Shown here in pieces: positions 1 to 8,619 of a DNA stretch of 64,000 nt. The DNA is taken from NCBI GenBank assembly GCA_036350795.1, contig JAZBNV010000035.1, forward strand, positions 3,259 to 67,258, written 5' to 3'. The notes beneath the pieces were generated by a model. The model worked only from the letters and a program-made list of their open reading frames with translations, did no database searches and had not been told where the DNA came from. Within the stretch, counting starts at the first letter, position 1, and each line of letters begins with the position of its first letter. This DNA comes from JAUVKT01 sp036350795 (lineage in GTDB: Bacteria; Bacteroidota; Bacteroidia; Bacteroidales; VadinHA17). A program made the translations under genes and the position numbers.

Positions 1-251
1 ACTCTCCCACTCTCTCCTTTCCTGACTGTTCCGGCCCAAACTTTCCAACCATATATACTTATAAACAGATAATACCACTGCAGGCCCATGTCGGCATAAA
101 ATCCACTATTATTAAACACCCATATATAAATTGCAGAAGTAAGAATACCCAGTGGCCATAACCATATATTCTGCCTTATTTCCAGGAATACATACAGTAT
201 CCCGCTTATTGCTCCGAAAATCTCTATAGAATGGTTATTCAGCCATGACAT
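1..251 (-). CDS. pnuT: PnuC/PnuT-family vitamin permease, N-terminal part (runs off the window)
   Basis: The reverse strand from 251 reads an open frame starting MSWLNNHSIEIFGAISGILY, with hydrophobic segments and the PnuC-family signature of a Tyr-Val-x-Leu-Glu-x-Arg stretch, then FYADMGLQWYYLFISIYGW around residues 55-75. PnuC homologues carry nicotinamide riboside, but members downstream of TPP riboswitches (PnuT) are assigned to thiamine uptake. Here the gene lies 51 nt after a TonB receptor that is itself behind a TPP riboswitch, so thiamine or a precursor is the likely substrate. Only about 83 codons are present; the rest lies beyond position 1. The family is clear; the substrate is inferred from context. 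Confidence 0.82.
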   Translation of the reverse strand, partial: MSWLNNHSIEIFGAISGILYVFLEIRQNIWLWPLGILTSAIYIWVFNNSGFYADMGLQWYYLFISIYGWKVWAGTVRKGESGR

Positions 252-302
252 TACTTAAAGGTTTTTAAAGCAGGTTTATCGCTCTGCCGGTATAAAAGCA
301 AA

Positions 303-2744
303 CTAGAATAAAAGCGTGAGTCTTGCCAGGTAGCTGGTGCCTGCCTGCGGGAAATAATATGCCCATGTGTATTCCTGCATATCCTCATACCAGCTGCCTC
401 CATAAGCATTATTCTCATAGAGTGTATTGAAAATATTACTAACCAGGAGCTGTAATCCCACCTTCATTCTTCCCCCGGCAGAAAGATCATAATCCAACCT
501 GAGGTTACTGACAAGGTAAGGGTCTATTTTCCTGTTTTCGCTCTGTGTATTATCGAAATACTGCTTACCAACGTATTTACTGATAAAGTGTACACCCATA
601 TCCTTGAAGGGATAAAAACCAAGATCGCCCGATGCCACTACCGAGGGTGAATATGCTATATCCACATCTTTATGGTAAATCGAGATTTCTTCGGTAATAT
701 CCAGGGCCGGGATATAGTTGGAAGCATATTCGGTGAAGTCTTTAATTATATTTCTGCTGAATGTTGATGTAAATTTCCACTCCAGCATTTCTACTGGCCT
801 GATACTGGCGCTGATCTCGATACCTGCCCGGTAAGAATTTGCAACATTTGTCATTATCGGGTAACCTACATTACTCAGCTTCCCGGTTGGCACAAGCTGA
901 TCTGAATATAACATATAGTAAAGGTTTATTCCGGCAGAAAACCTTGAATACCTTAGCATATAACCAGCTTCAAAGTCATAGAGGGTTTCAGGAAGGGGAG
1001 TTGCACTATCATCACCTGCAGCATCTTTGTAATTTGCCCTTGTTGGCTCCTTATTTGCAACAGCAAACGACAGGAAGGCATCCTGGTTGGCATTCAGGGT
1101 AAAGAATAGTCCTGCCTTTGGATTAATAAAATTGAATTTATTTGCAATATTAAGAAACCTCAGATCGTCGTCGTTGCCCTGGATGGTATAATCAATATTC
1201 CTGTATTGAATATCAGCATAAGCTTTAATCCTGCCGGAAAGTGAATAGTTTAGCTTGGTATAAATATTAAACTCGTCTTTTTGCCCCCCGTTAATATACC
1301 ACTGATGTCCTGTTTCGGTGGTGCCTGCCCAGCGCATCCAGATTATAGTGCCAAAATGGTCGCCAACGTACCTGTTAAGAGCACCACCAATTGAAAGATC
1401 CAGGCGTCCCGTGTTATAATTCAGGTTAAATACGCCTCCATAATAAAAATTATAAAGCCACTTTCGCCTGATAAGGTCAGTGCGGTCGAGAAAAACATCT
1501 TCAAATAGTCCGTGCAGTATCCAGTTCGGAAGATCATATTCGCTGAGCTTCTGGTCTTCCTTGTACTGTTCATAATAGCCTGCTCCGCGTGTGAAGTGGC
1601 CTGCAGTCTTCAGGAATAACCTGTCATTAATCTGCCAGTTATAGATAAGGTGAAAATGTGTCTGGACATAATTATCATCCTGGCCGTTATAATACCTTAT
1701 ATTACCCTGGGTATCGCGGTATTCACCTGCCGGGTTATATGTTCTGTTTGTTGCCAGGCTGTCTGCCGGCACACCCCACCAGCTTATTCCCGTAACTTCC
1801 TCCCCGTGAATAAAATTTGCCTTAAGAATACTTGATTTTAACCTGTACTGTCCCGTTAGCAAAAGCGACCTGTGGCTCGATCCGGCCCTGTCGATATAAC
1901 CCGAGCTCTGGACCCCGGAGAATCTCATATCAAGTTTAAACTTTTCGCCGAGCAATCCGGAGCCGATTTTTGCAGATACTTTTGCAGTACTGAATGATCC
2001 AAGCGATGTACTTAGTTCTGCATAAGCTTTATCAGAAGGATTGCTTACAGTCATATTTATGCTTGCCCCGAAGGCTCCTGCGCCGTTAGTTGATGTTCCT
2101 ACGCCTCTCTGTACCTGCACCTCGGATACTGAAGCCACAATATCAGGCATATTTACCCAGAAAACCTGCTGGGATTCGGAGTCGTTGAGAGGTATACCAT
2201 CCAGGGTAACATTTATTCTGCTGGCATCACTGCCCCTGATTCTTAATCCTGTATATCCTATTCCTGTTCCGGCTTCTGAGGTGGCAATCACCGAAGGCTG
2301 AAGAGCAAGCAGGTAAGGAAGATCCTGGCCGGTGTTTATTTTTCGTATTTCGCCGGCTTTCAGACTTGTGTGAGCAACCGGAGTAACTGAGGATGCACGT
2401 ATTCCCCTTACTATAATCTCCTCGGTAATAATTATTTCATTCTCAAGGGTAACATCAATATTCACATCCCTGTCAACAGTAATCTCAATAGTCCTGGAAT
2501 GATAACCCAGGTATGAAAATACAAAACTATACTTTCCTTCTCTTATTTTCGGGAACTCAAAAACTCCGTCAATGTCGGTATATGATCCCAGGTAAGTGCC
2601 TGATACAACTATTGTTGCACCCGGAAGCAAATCGCCTTTCATATTAGATACTGTTCCTGATACTTTCCAGTTCCTGTCTTCATTGAGCCCCCGGGCCGGT
2701 ACTATCAGCACCAGCAATAACAGTACGATTAGTGAAATTCTCAT
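303..2744 (-). CDS. TonB-dependent outer-membrane receptor, predicted thiamine transporter
   Basis: This 813-residue protein has a signal peptide (about 1-19), a carboxypeptidase-regulatory-like beta-sandwich (about 25-110, VSGTVSNMKGDLLPGATIVV), a TonB plug domain (about 120-235, with GLRIRGSDASRINVTLDGIP) and a 22-strand-type barrel ending in the aromatic-rich ARLTLLF typical of outer-membrane proteins. It would import a substrate across the outer membrane using TonB/ExbBD energy. A TPP riboswitch precedes it and a PnuC/PnuT permease follows, matching the riboswitch-linked receptor plus PnuT arrangement described for the Bacteroidetes. Thiamine or a pyrimidine/thiazole precursor is therefore the probable cargo. 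No SusD partner is adjacent, which also fits a vitamin rather than a glycan system. Confidence 0.88.
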   Translation of the reverse strand: MRISLIVLLLLVLIVPARGLNEDRNWKVSGTVSNMKGDLLPGATIVVSGTYLGSYTDIDGVFEFPKIREGKYSFVFSYLGYHSRTIEITVDRDVNIDVTLENEIIITEEIIVRGIRASSVTPVAHTSLKAGEIRKINTGQDLPYLLALQPSVIATSEAGTGIGYTGLRIRGSDASRINVTLDGIPLNDSESQQVFWVNMPDIVASVSEVQVQRGVGTSTNGAGAFGASINMTVSNPSDKAYAELSTSLGSFSTAKVSAKIGSGLLGEKFKLDMRFSGVQSSGYIDRAGSSHRSLLLTGQYRLKSSILKANFIHGEEVTGISWWGVPADSLATNRTYNPAGEYRDTQGNIRYYNGQDDNYVQTHFHLIYNWQINDRLFLKTAGHFTRGAGYYEQYKEDQKLSEYDLPNWILHGLFEDVFLDRTDLIRRKWLYNFYYGGVFNLNYNTGRLDLSIGGALNRYVGDHFGTIIWMRWAGTTETGHQWYINGGQKDEFNIYTKLNYSLSGRIKAYADIQYRNIDYTIQGNDDDLRFLNIANKFNFINPKAGLFFTLNANQDAFLSFAVANKEPTRANYKDAAGDDSATPLPETLYDFEAGYMLRYSRFSAGINLYYMLYSDQLVPTGKLSNVGYPIMTNVANSYRAGIEISASIRPVEMLEWKFTSTFSRNIIKDFTEYASNYIPALDITEEISIYHKDVDIAYSPSVVASGDLGFYPFKDMGVHFISKYVGKQYFDNTQSENRKIDPYLVSNLRLDYDLSAGGRMKVGLQLLVSNIFNTLYENNAYGGSWYEDMQEYTWAYYFPQAGTSYLARLTLLF

Positions 2745-2786
2745 TCTGCCTGAATTAAATTAATACTGTACAATGAGGTGGCTATA

Positions 2787-2863
2787 ATTCCCTACGCCGG
2801 CATTATCCGGATCAGGTTGTCAGGGTATGTTCTCAGCCTGTATATTACGGCACCCCATTGAAT
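2787..2863 (-). ncRNA. TPP riboswitch (THI element)
   Basis: Reading the minus strand from about 2863 to 2787 gives the conserved THI-box order: GGGGTGCC (2856-2849), GGCTGAGA near 2838-2831, ATACCC, CCTGATCCGG, ATAATGCCGG and CGTAGGGAA. ATTC/GAAT ends can close helix P1. It lies 43 nt upstream of the TonB receptor start. No terminator hairpin with a U tract is visible between aptamer and start codon, so translational control is more likely than attenuation. A weak -7-like TAACTTTA sits just upstream at about 2871-2878. Confidence 0.93.
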
Positions 2864-2895
2864 CAGCTTGTAAAGTTACGTGGTTTTATTATATA

Positions 2896-3390
2896 ATGAA
2901 AGTTAAGCACAAATTATTAGTGGATTGTTTATCAAAAGATTTTATACATTTGGCAGCAGATCAGCTAAAACCTTCGATGGAGAATTTACTTATAAAAATA
3001 AACTACAAGGGATACGAAAGAATATGCGTTCAGAATGCAGGTAAACGGTTTCTGAAGTCCTTATCCAGGCATTTAAAGGATATAAGGATTGATGAAGCTA
3101 TAGATCCCAGGTTTCTCTACGAGTTTATAATAATCTTTGCAAACTCAGCACAGGATGTAGATTTAAGCGCTCACAGGGCCATACATAACCTGTATGACGA
3201 TGGAATCTTATGGTATGTTTTTCCGAAGAATGTAAGTGATGGTGATGAGAATGCACTTACCCGCAAAAAAGGATGGAATGCCTGTAAATCAGCCGGATTT
3301 GAGCCTGTGCGCCTTATCAGTTTTGATGATAATCTAAGTGCAATGCGCTTCAGGAACAAAAAGTATATCAGCAGAAGAAACAGAAAATAA
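2896..3390 (+). CDS. Hypothetical protein, 164 aa
   Basis: I do not recognise the family. The ATG at 2896 is preferred because the earlier in-frame ATG at 2827 lies inside the oppositely oriented TPP riboswitch. The product begins MKVKHKLLVDCLSKDFIHLA, is basic at both ends (C-terminus KKYISRRNRK), has no signal peptide or membrane segment, and carries no obvious catalytic motif. It reads divergently from the thiamine receptor and ends 5 nt before the end of the convergent M1 peptidase gene. Codon use resembles its neighbours, so it is probably a real gene. Confidence 0.6.
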   Translation: MKVKHKLLVDCLSKDFIHLAADQLKPSMENLLIKINYKGYERICVQNAGKRFLKSLSRHLKDIRIDEAIDPRFLYEFIIIFANSAQDVDLSAHRAIHNLYDDGILWYVFPKNVSDGDENALTRKKGWNACKSAGFEPVRLISFDDNLSAMRFRNKKYISRRNRK

Positions 3391-3395
3391 GCGAT

Positions 3396-4988
3396 CTAAA
3401 ACTCCCTGAATAATAATTTTACATCCGGGTCCGGAATAACTTTATCGGGCCTGTCTTCAAGTTTAATTGTAAATGTACTCAGCTTCTGGTTTATTTGTAT
3501 TTCTTCTCTTATTGTTTTTCCTTCATTCCCGAATGAAACAGTGAGCGGAAAATAGAAAACTTCACCTTCCTGTACCTGCCTTATATTAAGGGTAAGCTCC
3601 TTTTTGCGTGCAGAATAATCCCAGTCGATATCAAGCACTGGTATATCTGGTCTGTAAAGCCATTGATCAAAAAATGTTTCCAGATCCTTCTGGCTAAATT
3701 CTTCCATGGTAGACCTGAGGTCAGAAGTAAGAGCATTCCTGTTCCTGAACCGGCTATAATAAGTCCTGATTGCAGTATTAAAGTGTTCGTCTCCCATTTC
3801 ATTTCTCAGCATATGAAGAACCCAGGCACCTTTCTGGTAGGAGTAAGTGCTGAGAAGCTCCATAAAATTTGTAATTGTTGTATCAATTACCGGGGCGGGT
3901 CTGCGGTCAATGGCCCTGATTACCCTGGTGCGCGAGCTTGCCATTGAGGACCTTAGCTTATCTGGCCCATCCTTAAATTCGAAATAGAGGGAGGTAAAGT
4001 AGGTTGCAAAACCTTCGCTGAGCCATACATGATGCCAGTCTCCTTCTGTAACAGAATTACCAAACCACTGGTGAGCTATTTCGTGTGCCATAAGACTTTC
4101 GGCCCTCTTATTCCCGCTTACCGTTCTTTCACTGTAAAAGATGCAGCCTGCATTTTCCATTCCGCCAAAAATAGTTTTAGACTGAACATTTGCCAGCTTT
4201 TCGTAAGGATATGATCCGATCCGGTCAGAAAAAAAGGTAAATGGATCTATTGCAGCCGAGAAATCACTGAATCCTATTTCCCTGTCTTCAGGAAACACAT
4301 AAGTCCAGATGTCGGTACCTCCAACCCTGTCGAGCAACTGCGATGCAAATCGGGCAACCCCGATAACCATAACCTTGGTGGGTATGGAAACCTCTTCTTT
4401 CCAGTGGGTAAGTTTTATCCCATCGTCAATGTACGACTCTTCAACTCTTAACCCATTTGAAACAACGGTATATTTTTCGGGAGCATATACCTTAAACTCA
4501 ACCTTTGCCTTATCGGAAGGATGATCGACGCATGGAATCCAGTTCCTTGCCCTGTCGGGCCAGTTATCGGCAAAGAAAGTCCGGTTGCCATGCCGGTTCT
4601 CCGATATAATTAATCCATCTGCCGGAATTCCCCGGTATTTAATTTCAATATTCGTAAATGAGCCTTCATCCTTACTTACCGGCAGGACAATCTTCAACCT
4701 GTTGTTTTCATGATTCCATTCTGCTACCCGCTTATCAACAAGTACCTGCGCTACTGTCATACCCTTCCCTGCCAGGTTTCTTCCTGTGAGGTCGAAGGTA
4801 ACAATACCTGTTTTTGCCCTATGCACCATATTTATCAGAGCTTCTCCATCAATAACATCATTACTGTCTGTCAGATGAAGATTAAAAATATAACGGATTA
4901 TATCCGTTCCGGGATCGAGGGGATAATAATCGGATGAATACAGGTTCAGTCCAAAGCAAAGCAGTGCCAGAAAAAATATTTTTCTCAT
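3396..4988 (-). CDS. M1-family zinc aminopeptidase, exported
   Basis: The protein is a gluzincin: HEIAH around residue 302 followed by WLSEGFATYF supplies the two His and one Glu zinc ligands, and GGMENAG (GxMEN exopeptidase motif) precedes it at about 275. It removes N-terminal residues from peptides. A short signal peptide (MRKIFFLALLCFGLNLYSS) suggests periplasmic or lipoprotein-independent export. At 530 residues it lacks the long helical C-terminal domain of PepN (about 870), as many short Bacteroidetes M1 enzymes do. A -7-type TACATTTG lies on its strand at 5026-5019. Confidence 0.9.
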   Translation of the reverse strand: MRKIFFLALLCFGLNLYSSDYYPLDPGTDIIRYIFNLHLTDSNDVIDGEALINMVHRAKTGIVTFDLTGRNLAGKGMTVAQVLVDKRVAEWNHENNRLKIVLPVSKDEGSFTNIEIKYRGIPADGLIISENRHGNRTFFADNWPDRARNWIPCVDHPSDKAKVEFKVYAPEKYTVVSNGLRVEESYIDDGIKLTHWKEEVSIPTKVMVIGVARFASQLLDRVGGTDIWTYVFPEDREIGFSDFSAAIDPFTFFSDRIGSYPYEKLANVQSKTIFGGMENAGCIFYSERTVSGNKRAESLMAHEIAHQWFGNSVTEGDWHHVWLSEGFATYFTSLYFEFKDGPDKLRSSMASSRTRVIRAIDRRPAPVIDTTITNFMELLSTYSYQKGAWVLHMLRNEMGDEHFNTAIRTYYSRFRNRNALTSDLRSTMEEFSQKDLETFFDQWLYRPDIPVLDIDWDYSARKKELTLNIRQVQEGEVFYFPLTVSFGNEGKTIREEIQINQKLSTFTIKLEDRPDKVIPDPDVKLLFREF

Positions 4989-5018
4989 AGTTCTTACTCT
5001 TGATCAGGTCAGGTAATG

Positions 5019-5026
5019 CAAATGTA
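5019..5026 (-). promoter_or_regulatory. Candidate Bacteroidetes -7 box for the M1 peptidase
   Basis: The minus strand reads TACATTTG, an exact match to TAnnTTTG, 31 nt upstream of the start codon. No TTTG was found 19 nt further upstream, so only the -7 half is supported. Confidence 0.35.
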
Positions 5027-5123
5027 TATAACTAATCTTTCTTATCAGCTTTTTTATAACATATGTTTATCCGGCACGCTGTATTTTACCGGCAACTTTA
5101 TAGCATACAGCTCCTTCTTTCAA

Positions 5124-5153
5124 CTTTTATCTTTTATCCTTTATCCTTTATCT
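5124..5153. repeat. Short tandem repeat, CTTTTATC/CTTTATC units
   Basis: Four consecutive CTTTTAT, CTTTTATC, CTTTATC, CTTTATC units lie between the M1 peptidase and DUF4290 genes, just upstream of a -7-type box. It may be slippage-prone sequence in a promoter spacer. Confidence 0.6.
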
Positions 5154-5165
5154 TATAATAATTCT

Positions 5166-5173
5166 TAGCTTTG
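5166..5173 (+). promoter_or_regulatory. Candidate -7 box for the DUF4290-murA-ridA operon
   Basis: TAGCTTTG matches TAnnTTTG exactly and lies 43 nt upstream of the DUF4290 start. The -33 element is not recognisable; that position is occupied by the CTTTATC tandem repeat. Confidence 0.4.
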
Positions 5174-5216
5174 CAGAGCAGGCAGATATTTAACTTAAGC
5201 AAATTCAGGAAGCTTT

Positions 5217-5843
5217 ATGAATCACGACTATAATACTCAGAGAAAAAGAATGGAATTACCCGAATATGGAAGGAATGTTCAAAAGATGATAGATCATATC
5301 AAGACAATTGAAGACAGGGATGAGAGGAACAAGGCTGCCAGGACTATTATCCAGATAATGGGAAACCTTAATCCTAACCTTCGGGACGGAGGAGATATAA
5401 AACACAAGCTCTGGGACCATCTTACGATTATTTCAGGTTTTGAACTTGATATTGATTCGCCATATCCACCACCAAAAAAAGAAAAACTACTTGAAAAGCC
5501 TGACAGGGTAGATTATAAAAATGGTGAGGTTAAATACCTGCATTACGGCAGGGTTGTTGAGATGATGGTTGAGGAAGCCGTTAAAATGCCCGAAGGCAAA
5601 GAGAGGGAATATCTCGCAGTCCTGATTGCCAACCAGATGAAGAAATCGGCAGCTGCATGGAACAGGGGGAATGTTTCTGACGATGTTATATTTAAGGATA
5701 TCCTCGATCTCTCCGGAAATAAGCTGCTTATTCCTGCCGGCACCAAATTGCTTGAGGTAAAAGAACTGATAGGGCCCCGGAAAAAGAAACCTGTTAAGCA
5801 TACCGGCAAACAACCAAAGAAAAAACATCATAGCCGTTATTGA
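5217..5843 (+). CDS. DUF4290 domain-containing protein
   Basis: The 208-residue protein starts MNHDYNTQRKRMELPEYGRN and matches the DUF4290 family, which is restricted to Bacteroidetes and has no known biochemical function. It is soluble, charged and ends in a Lys/His-rich tail (about 185-208, KKKPVKHTGKQPKKKHHS). Its stop codon overlaps the murA start (TGATG at 5841-5845), indicating translational coupling. DUF4290 next to murA is a recurrent arrangement in the phylum and suggests a link to cell-wall synthesis, but this is inference. Confidence 0.87.
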   Translation: MNHDYNTQRKRMELPEYGRNVQKMIDHIKTIEDRDERNKAARTIIQIMGNLNPNLRDGGDIKHKLWDHLTIISGFELDIDSPYPPPKKEKLLEKPDRVDYKNGEVKYLHYGRVVEMMVEEAVKMPEGKEREYLAVLIANQMKKSAAAWNRGNVSDDVIFKDILDLSGNKLLIPAGTKLLEVKELIGPRKKKPVKHTGKQPKKKHHSRY

Positions 5844-7150
5844 TGAGTACATTTGTTATCGAAGGAGGCCTCAGGCTGAACGGATCGATAGAACCCCAGG
5901 GAGCAAAAAACGAAGCCCTGCAGATAATATGTGCATGCCTTTTAACCAGCGAAGAGGTAAACATATATAACCTTCCGGATATCAGGGATGTAAACAAGCT
6001 GATCGATCTTATTGCCGACATGGGGGTTGAAATTATACGTAAATCAAGACACAGTATAAAAGTCAGGGCAATAAACCTTGATAAATCATTTCTTAATACC
6101 TCAGAATACATAGAAAGGAGCTCAGCCCTCAGAGGCTCTGTTATGCTGATGGGACCATTGCTGGCCAGGGAGGGAACTGCCTCCATGCCAAAACCCGGCG
6201 GGGATAAAATTGGAAGAAGGAGGGTTGATACGCATTTTACAGGATTTGAAAAGCTGGGAGCCAGGTTTAACTACGATCCGGTCTCATCTATTTATCATGT
6301 AGAGGCAAAGGAGCTTAAGGGAAGCTATATGCACCTTGACGAGGCATCTGTAACGGGCACAGCAAACCTCGTAATGGCAGCCAGCCTGGCAAAGGGAACT
6401 ACCACGATTTATAATGCGGCCTGTGAGCCCTACCTGCAGCAGTTGTGCAGGATGCTCGTAAGTATGGGGGCCAGGATAGAAGGAATAGGTTCCAACCTGC
6501 TTACAATTGAAGGGGTAAGCTCACTTAAAGGCTGTGACCATACAATCCTGCCAGATATGATTGAAACAGGCTCCTTTATAGGTATGGCAGCTATGACGCA
6601 GAGCGAACTCACTATTAAAAACGTCTCCTATGATAACCTGGGAATAATTCCTTCCTCCTTCAGGAGACTGGGAATAAAACTTGAAAGGCGCGGTGATGAT
6701 ATTTATGTTCCCGAACAGGACAGTTATGAGATTGAATCTTACATTGACGGTTCAATTATGACCATTGCAGATGCAATATGGCCAGGACTTACCCCCGACC
6801 TTCTGAGTGTATTCCTGGTTACAGCCACCCAGGCAAAAGGATCTGTGTTAATACACCAGAAGATGTTCGAAAGCCGGCTGTTCTTCGTAGATAAGCTTAT
6901 TGATATGGGTGCCCAGATAATACTATGCGACCCTCACCGGGCAACCGTAATAGGGCACGACAGAAAGATAAAACTAAGAGCTACTGTTATGTCGTCGCCG
7001 GATATCAGGGCAGGAGTTGCCCTTCTTATTGCTGCGCTGTCGGCAGAAGGGACCAGCACTATTCATAATATTGAACAAATCGACCGTGGCTACCAGTATA
7101 TCGACAAAAGACTGAATGAGCTTGGTGCAAATATTAAGAGAATTGACTAG
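5843..7150 (+). CDS. murA: UDP-N-acetylglucosamine 1-carboxyvinyltransferase (MurA), Cys-to-Asp variant
   Basis: MurA transfers enolpyruvate from PEP to UDP-GlcNAc, the first committed step of peptidoglycan synthesis. The 435-residue product shows the EPT fold, with QGAKNEALQI holding the substrate-binding Lys22 and the loop MPKPGGDKIGRRRVDTHF. In E. coli that loop carries Cys115, the residue alkylated by fosfomycin; here the equivalent position (about residue 121) is Asp. Asp enzymes remain active and resist fosfomycin in Mycobacterium and Chlamydia. The ATG at 5843 is chosen over TTG at 5840; it overlaps the DUF4290 stop. ridA follows after 20 nt. Confidence 0.95.
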   Translation: MSTFVIEGGLRLNGSIEPQGAKNEALQIICACLLTSEEVNIYNLPDIRDVNKLIDLIADMGVEIIRKSRHSIKVRAINLDKSFLNTSEYIERSSALRGSVMLMGPLLAREGTASMPKPGGDKIGRRRVDTHFTGFEKLGARFNYDPVSSIYHVEAKELKGSYMHLDEASVTGTANLVMAASLAKGTTTIYNAACEPYLQQLCRMLVSMGARIEGIGSNLLTIEGVSSLKGCDHTILPDMIETGSFIGMAAMTQSELTIKNVSYDNLGIIPSSFRRLGIKLERRGDDIYVPEQDSYEIESYIDGSIMTIADAIWPGLTPDLLSVFLVTATQAKGSVLIHQKMFESRLFFVDKLIDMGAQIILCDPHRATVIGHDRKIKLRATVMSSPDIRAGVALLIAALSAEGTSTIHNIEQIDRGYQYIDKRLNELGANIKRID

Positions 7151-7170
7151 CTAGTATAGCAGTAAAATTA

Positions 7171-7566
7171 ATGAATATGGCTAATAAGGAAGTCACCCTG
7201 TTTAATACTTCAAACCTGCCTTTGCCCGGCGGACATTATTCGCAGGCAGTAATACACAATGGACTGATATATATTTCAGGTCAGCTACCCTTTAATCCAT
7301 TTACGGGAGAAAAAGTTACAGGACCGATTGAGGAGCAAACACAGCAGATACTCGATAATATTAATACCCTCCTTAAAGATGCCGGCTCATCGAAAAAAAA
7401 GGTCCTGAAATGCACAGTATATATTTCTGATATAAAATTATGGAGCCGGGTAAACGAGGTATATGCAAACTTCTTCGGCAAACATAAGCCGGCCAGGGCA
7501 GTAGTCCCGGTTAAAGACCTCCATTTTGGTTTTCTTATTGAAATAGAAGCAATAGCGTCTCTTTAA
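7171..7566 (+). CDS. ridA: RidA-family enamine/imine deaminase
   Basis: This 131-residue protein matches the RidA/YER057c/UK114 family: YSQAVIHNGLIYISGQLPFNP near residues 24-44, VLKCTVYISDI near 76-86, and the C-terminal PARAVVPVKDLHFGFLIEIEAIA containing the conserved Arg that binds substrate carboxylate. RidA hydrolyses 2-aminoacrylate and related imines released by PLP enzymes. ATG at 7171 or 7177 are both possible starts. It lies 20 nt after murA and ahead of a strong palindromic hairpin, so it is probably the last gene of the operon. Confidence 0.9.
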   Translation: MNMANKEVTLFNTSNLPLPGGHYSQAVIHNGLIYISGQLPFNPFTGEKVTGPIEEQTQQILDNINTLLKDAGSSKKKVLKCTVYISDIKLWSRVNEVYANFFGKHKPARAVVPVKDLHFGFLIEIEAIASL

Positions 7567-7586
7567 GCGAAAGATGATTTTGTGTT

Positions 7587-7617
7587 GGGACGCCAGGCCT
7601 GGCGTCCCTGTTATTTT
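7587..7617 (+). terminator. Perfect 22-nt palindrome plus T-rich tail
   Basis: Positions 7587-7608 form a perfect inverted repeat, GGGACGCCAGG followed by its exact complement, and are followed by TGTTATTTTT. It sits 20 nt after ridA and most likely terminates the DUF4290-murA-ridA transcript. As a cruciform with no loop bases it would need to open a few central pairs. Confidence 0.7.
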
Positions 7618-7682
7618 TGGAAGCTGATTGAACAAACGGCATGGTTTTGCATTATAATTATATAAAATAATTTTAATAAGCT

Positions 7683-8480
7683 ATGGACCATAAGCAGATT
7701 TTTAAGAAGCTCTGGGAAGAGTACAGCTCTATAAACCCGAGTGCCAATACTATTCACCACTTACTCGGGGAAAAGGGAGAATCAATTGTAAATGATCATG
7801 TTGCTTTCAGAACTTACGATATTCCAGGTATAAACATAGAGTCTATGGCTCCTGTTTTTGTAAACGCAGGTTATGAGGCAAAAGGAGAATATTTCTTCGA
7901 GCAAAAAAGGCTCAAAGCAGTTCATTACGAGCACAAAAGCGACAAACTTGCACCTAAAGTATTTATAAGTGAGCTAATTACATCGGATTTTAGCACCCTG
8001 GTACAGGACACGGCAAAAGAAGTCGCTGATGCAACACTAAAAGCCATCGCTAAGGGGGAAGAGCTTATTTTTGCTCTTAAGCCCTGGGATATCAGCTACA
8101 AAAAATATATAAAACTCCTCGGGGAATCAGAATACGCTGCATGGATGTATGTATGGGGATTCAGGGCTAACCACTTTACGATATTTATCAACTACCTGGA
8201 AAAAATCGATAGCATAGAATCACTGAATACTTTCCTGAAGGAAAAGGGGTATAAATTGAATACCTCAGGTGGTGAAATAAAGGGTACCCGCGAACAGCTC
8301 CTTAAGCAGTCGTCAACCCTGGCCGACATGGTAGCAGTTGAGTTTACCGAAGGAAGTTATAATATTCCATGCTGTTATTATGAATTTGCAGAACGCTTCG
8401 AGAAATCTCCCGGAGAGCTTTATAATGGCTTTATTGCCAGTTCGGCTGATAAGATATTTGAAAGTACAGACGCAAGGTAA
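7683..8480 (+). CDS. DUF1338 domain-containing protein (HglS/YdcJ-like, VOC fold)
   Basis: The 265-residue sequence (HVAFRTYDIPG at about 39-49, then FEQKRLKAVHYEH near 78-90 and NHFTIFINYLEK near 162-173) matches DUF1338. The characterised relative HglS is an Fe(II) enzyme that converts 2-oxoadipate to 2-hydroxyglutarate in lysine breakdown; candidate metal ligands here are the His of HVAFRTY and of NHFTIF plus a downstream Glu such as VEFTEG. The Bacteroidetes members are much shorter than HglS and their substrate is not established. The gene stands alone between two intergenic gaps. Confidence 0.8.
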   Translation: MDHKQIFKKLWEEYSSINPSANTIHHLLGEKGESIVNDHVAFRTYDIPGINIESMAPVFVNAGYEAKGEYFFEQKRLKAVHYEHKSDKLAPKVFISELITSDFSTLVQDTAKEVADATLKAIAKGEELIFALKPWDISYKKYIKLLGESEYAAWMYVWGFRANHFTIFINYLEKIDSIESLNTFLKEKGYKLNTSGGEIKGTREQLLKQSSTLADMVAVEFTEGSYNIPCCYYEFAERFEKSPGELYNGFIASSADKIFESTDAR

Positions 8481-8538
8481 AAGATAAATGATTGTACTTC
8501 CTGCTCAAGGTCCTTTTGTTCGATTTCCGCTACCTGCC

Positions 8539-8557
8539 TGACACTGTCATTTTGTCC
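8539..8557 (+). promoter_or_regulatory. Candidate upstream activator site for grpE, TGACA/TGTCA half-sites
   Basis: TGACAC, then TGTCATTTTGTCC, places half-sites TGACA, TGTCA and TGTCC in 19 nt, ending 12 nt before the sigma54-like -24 element. The same half-sites occur upstream of hsp20 and lon. Confidence 0.45.
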
Positions 8558-8569
8558 AGCCCTTGCTTA

Positions 8570-8584
8570 TGGCAGAATATTTGC
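8570..8584 (+). promoter_or_regulatory. Sigma54 (RpoN)-type promoter for grpE-dnaJ
   Basis: TGGCAG-AATAT-TTGC matches the RpoN consensus TGGCAC-N5-TTGC with a single mismatch and has the required ten bases between the -24 GG and the -12 GC. It predicts a transcript start near 8596, about 24 nt before the grpE ATG. Confidence 0.65.
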
Positions 8585-8619
8585 TCCTTAGCAATAGGTT
8601 ATTAAAAAATAAATAATTG

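Noticed and set aside
2827..2895. Upstream extension of the 2896 gene starting at 2827
   Set aside because: It lies within the TPP aptamer on the other strand; the ATG at 2896 is the better start.
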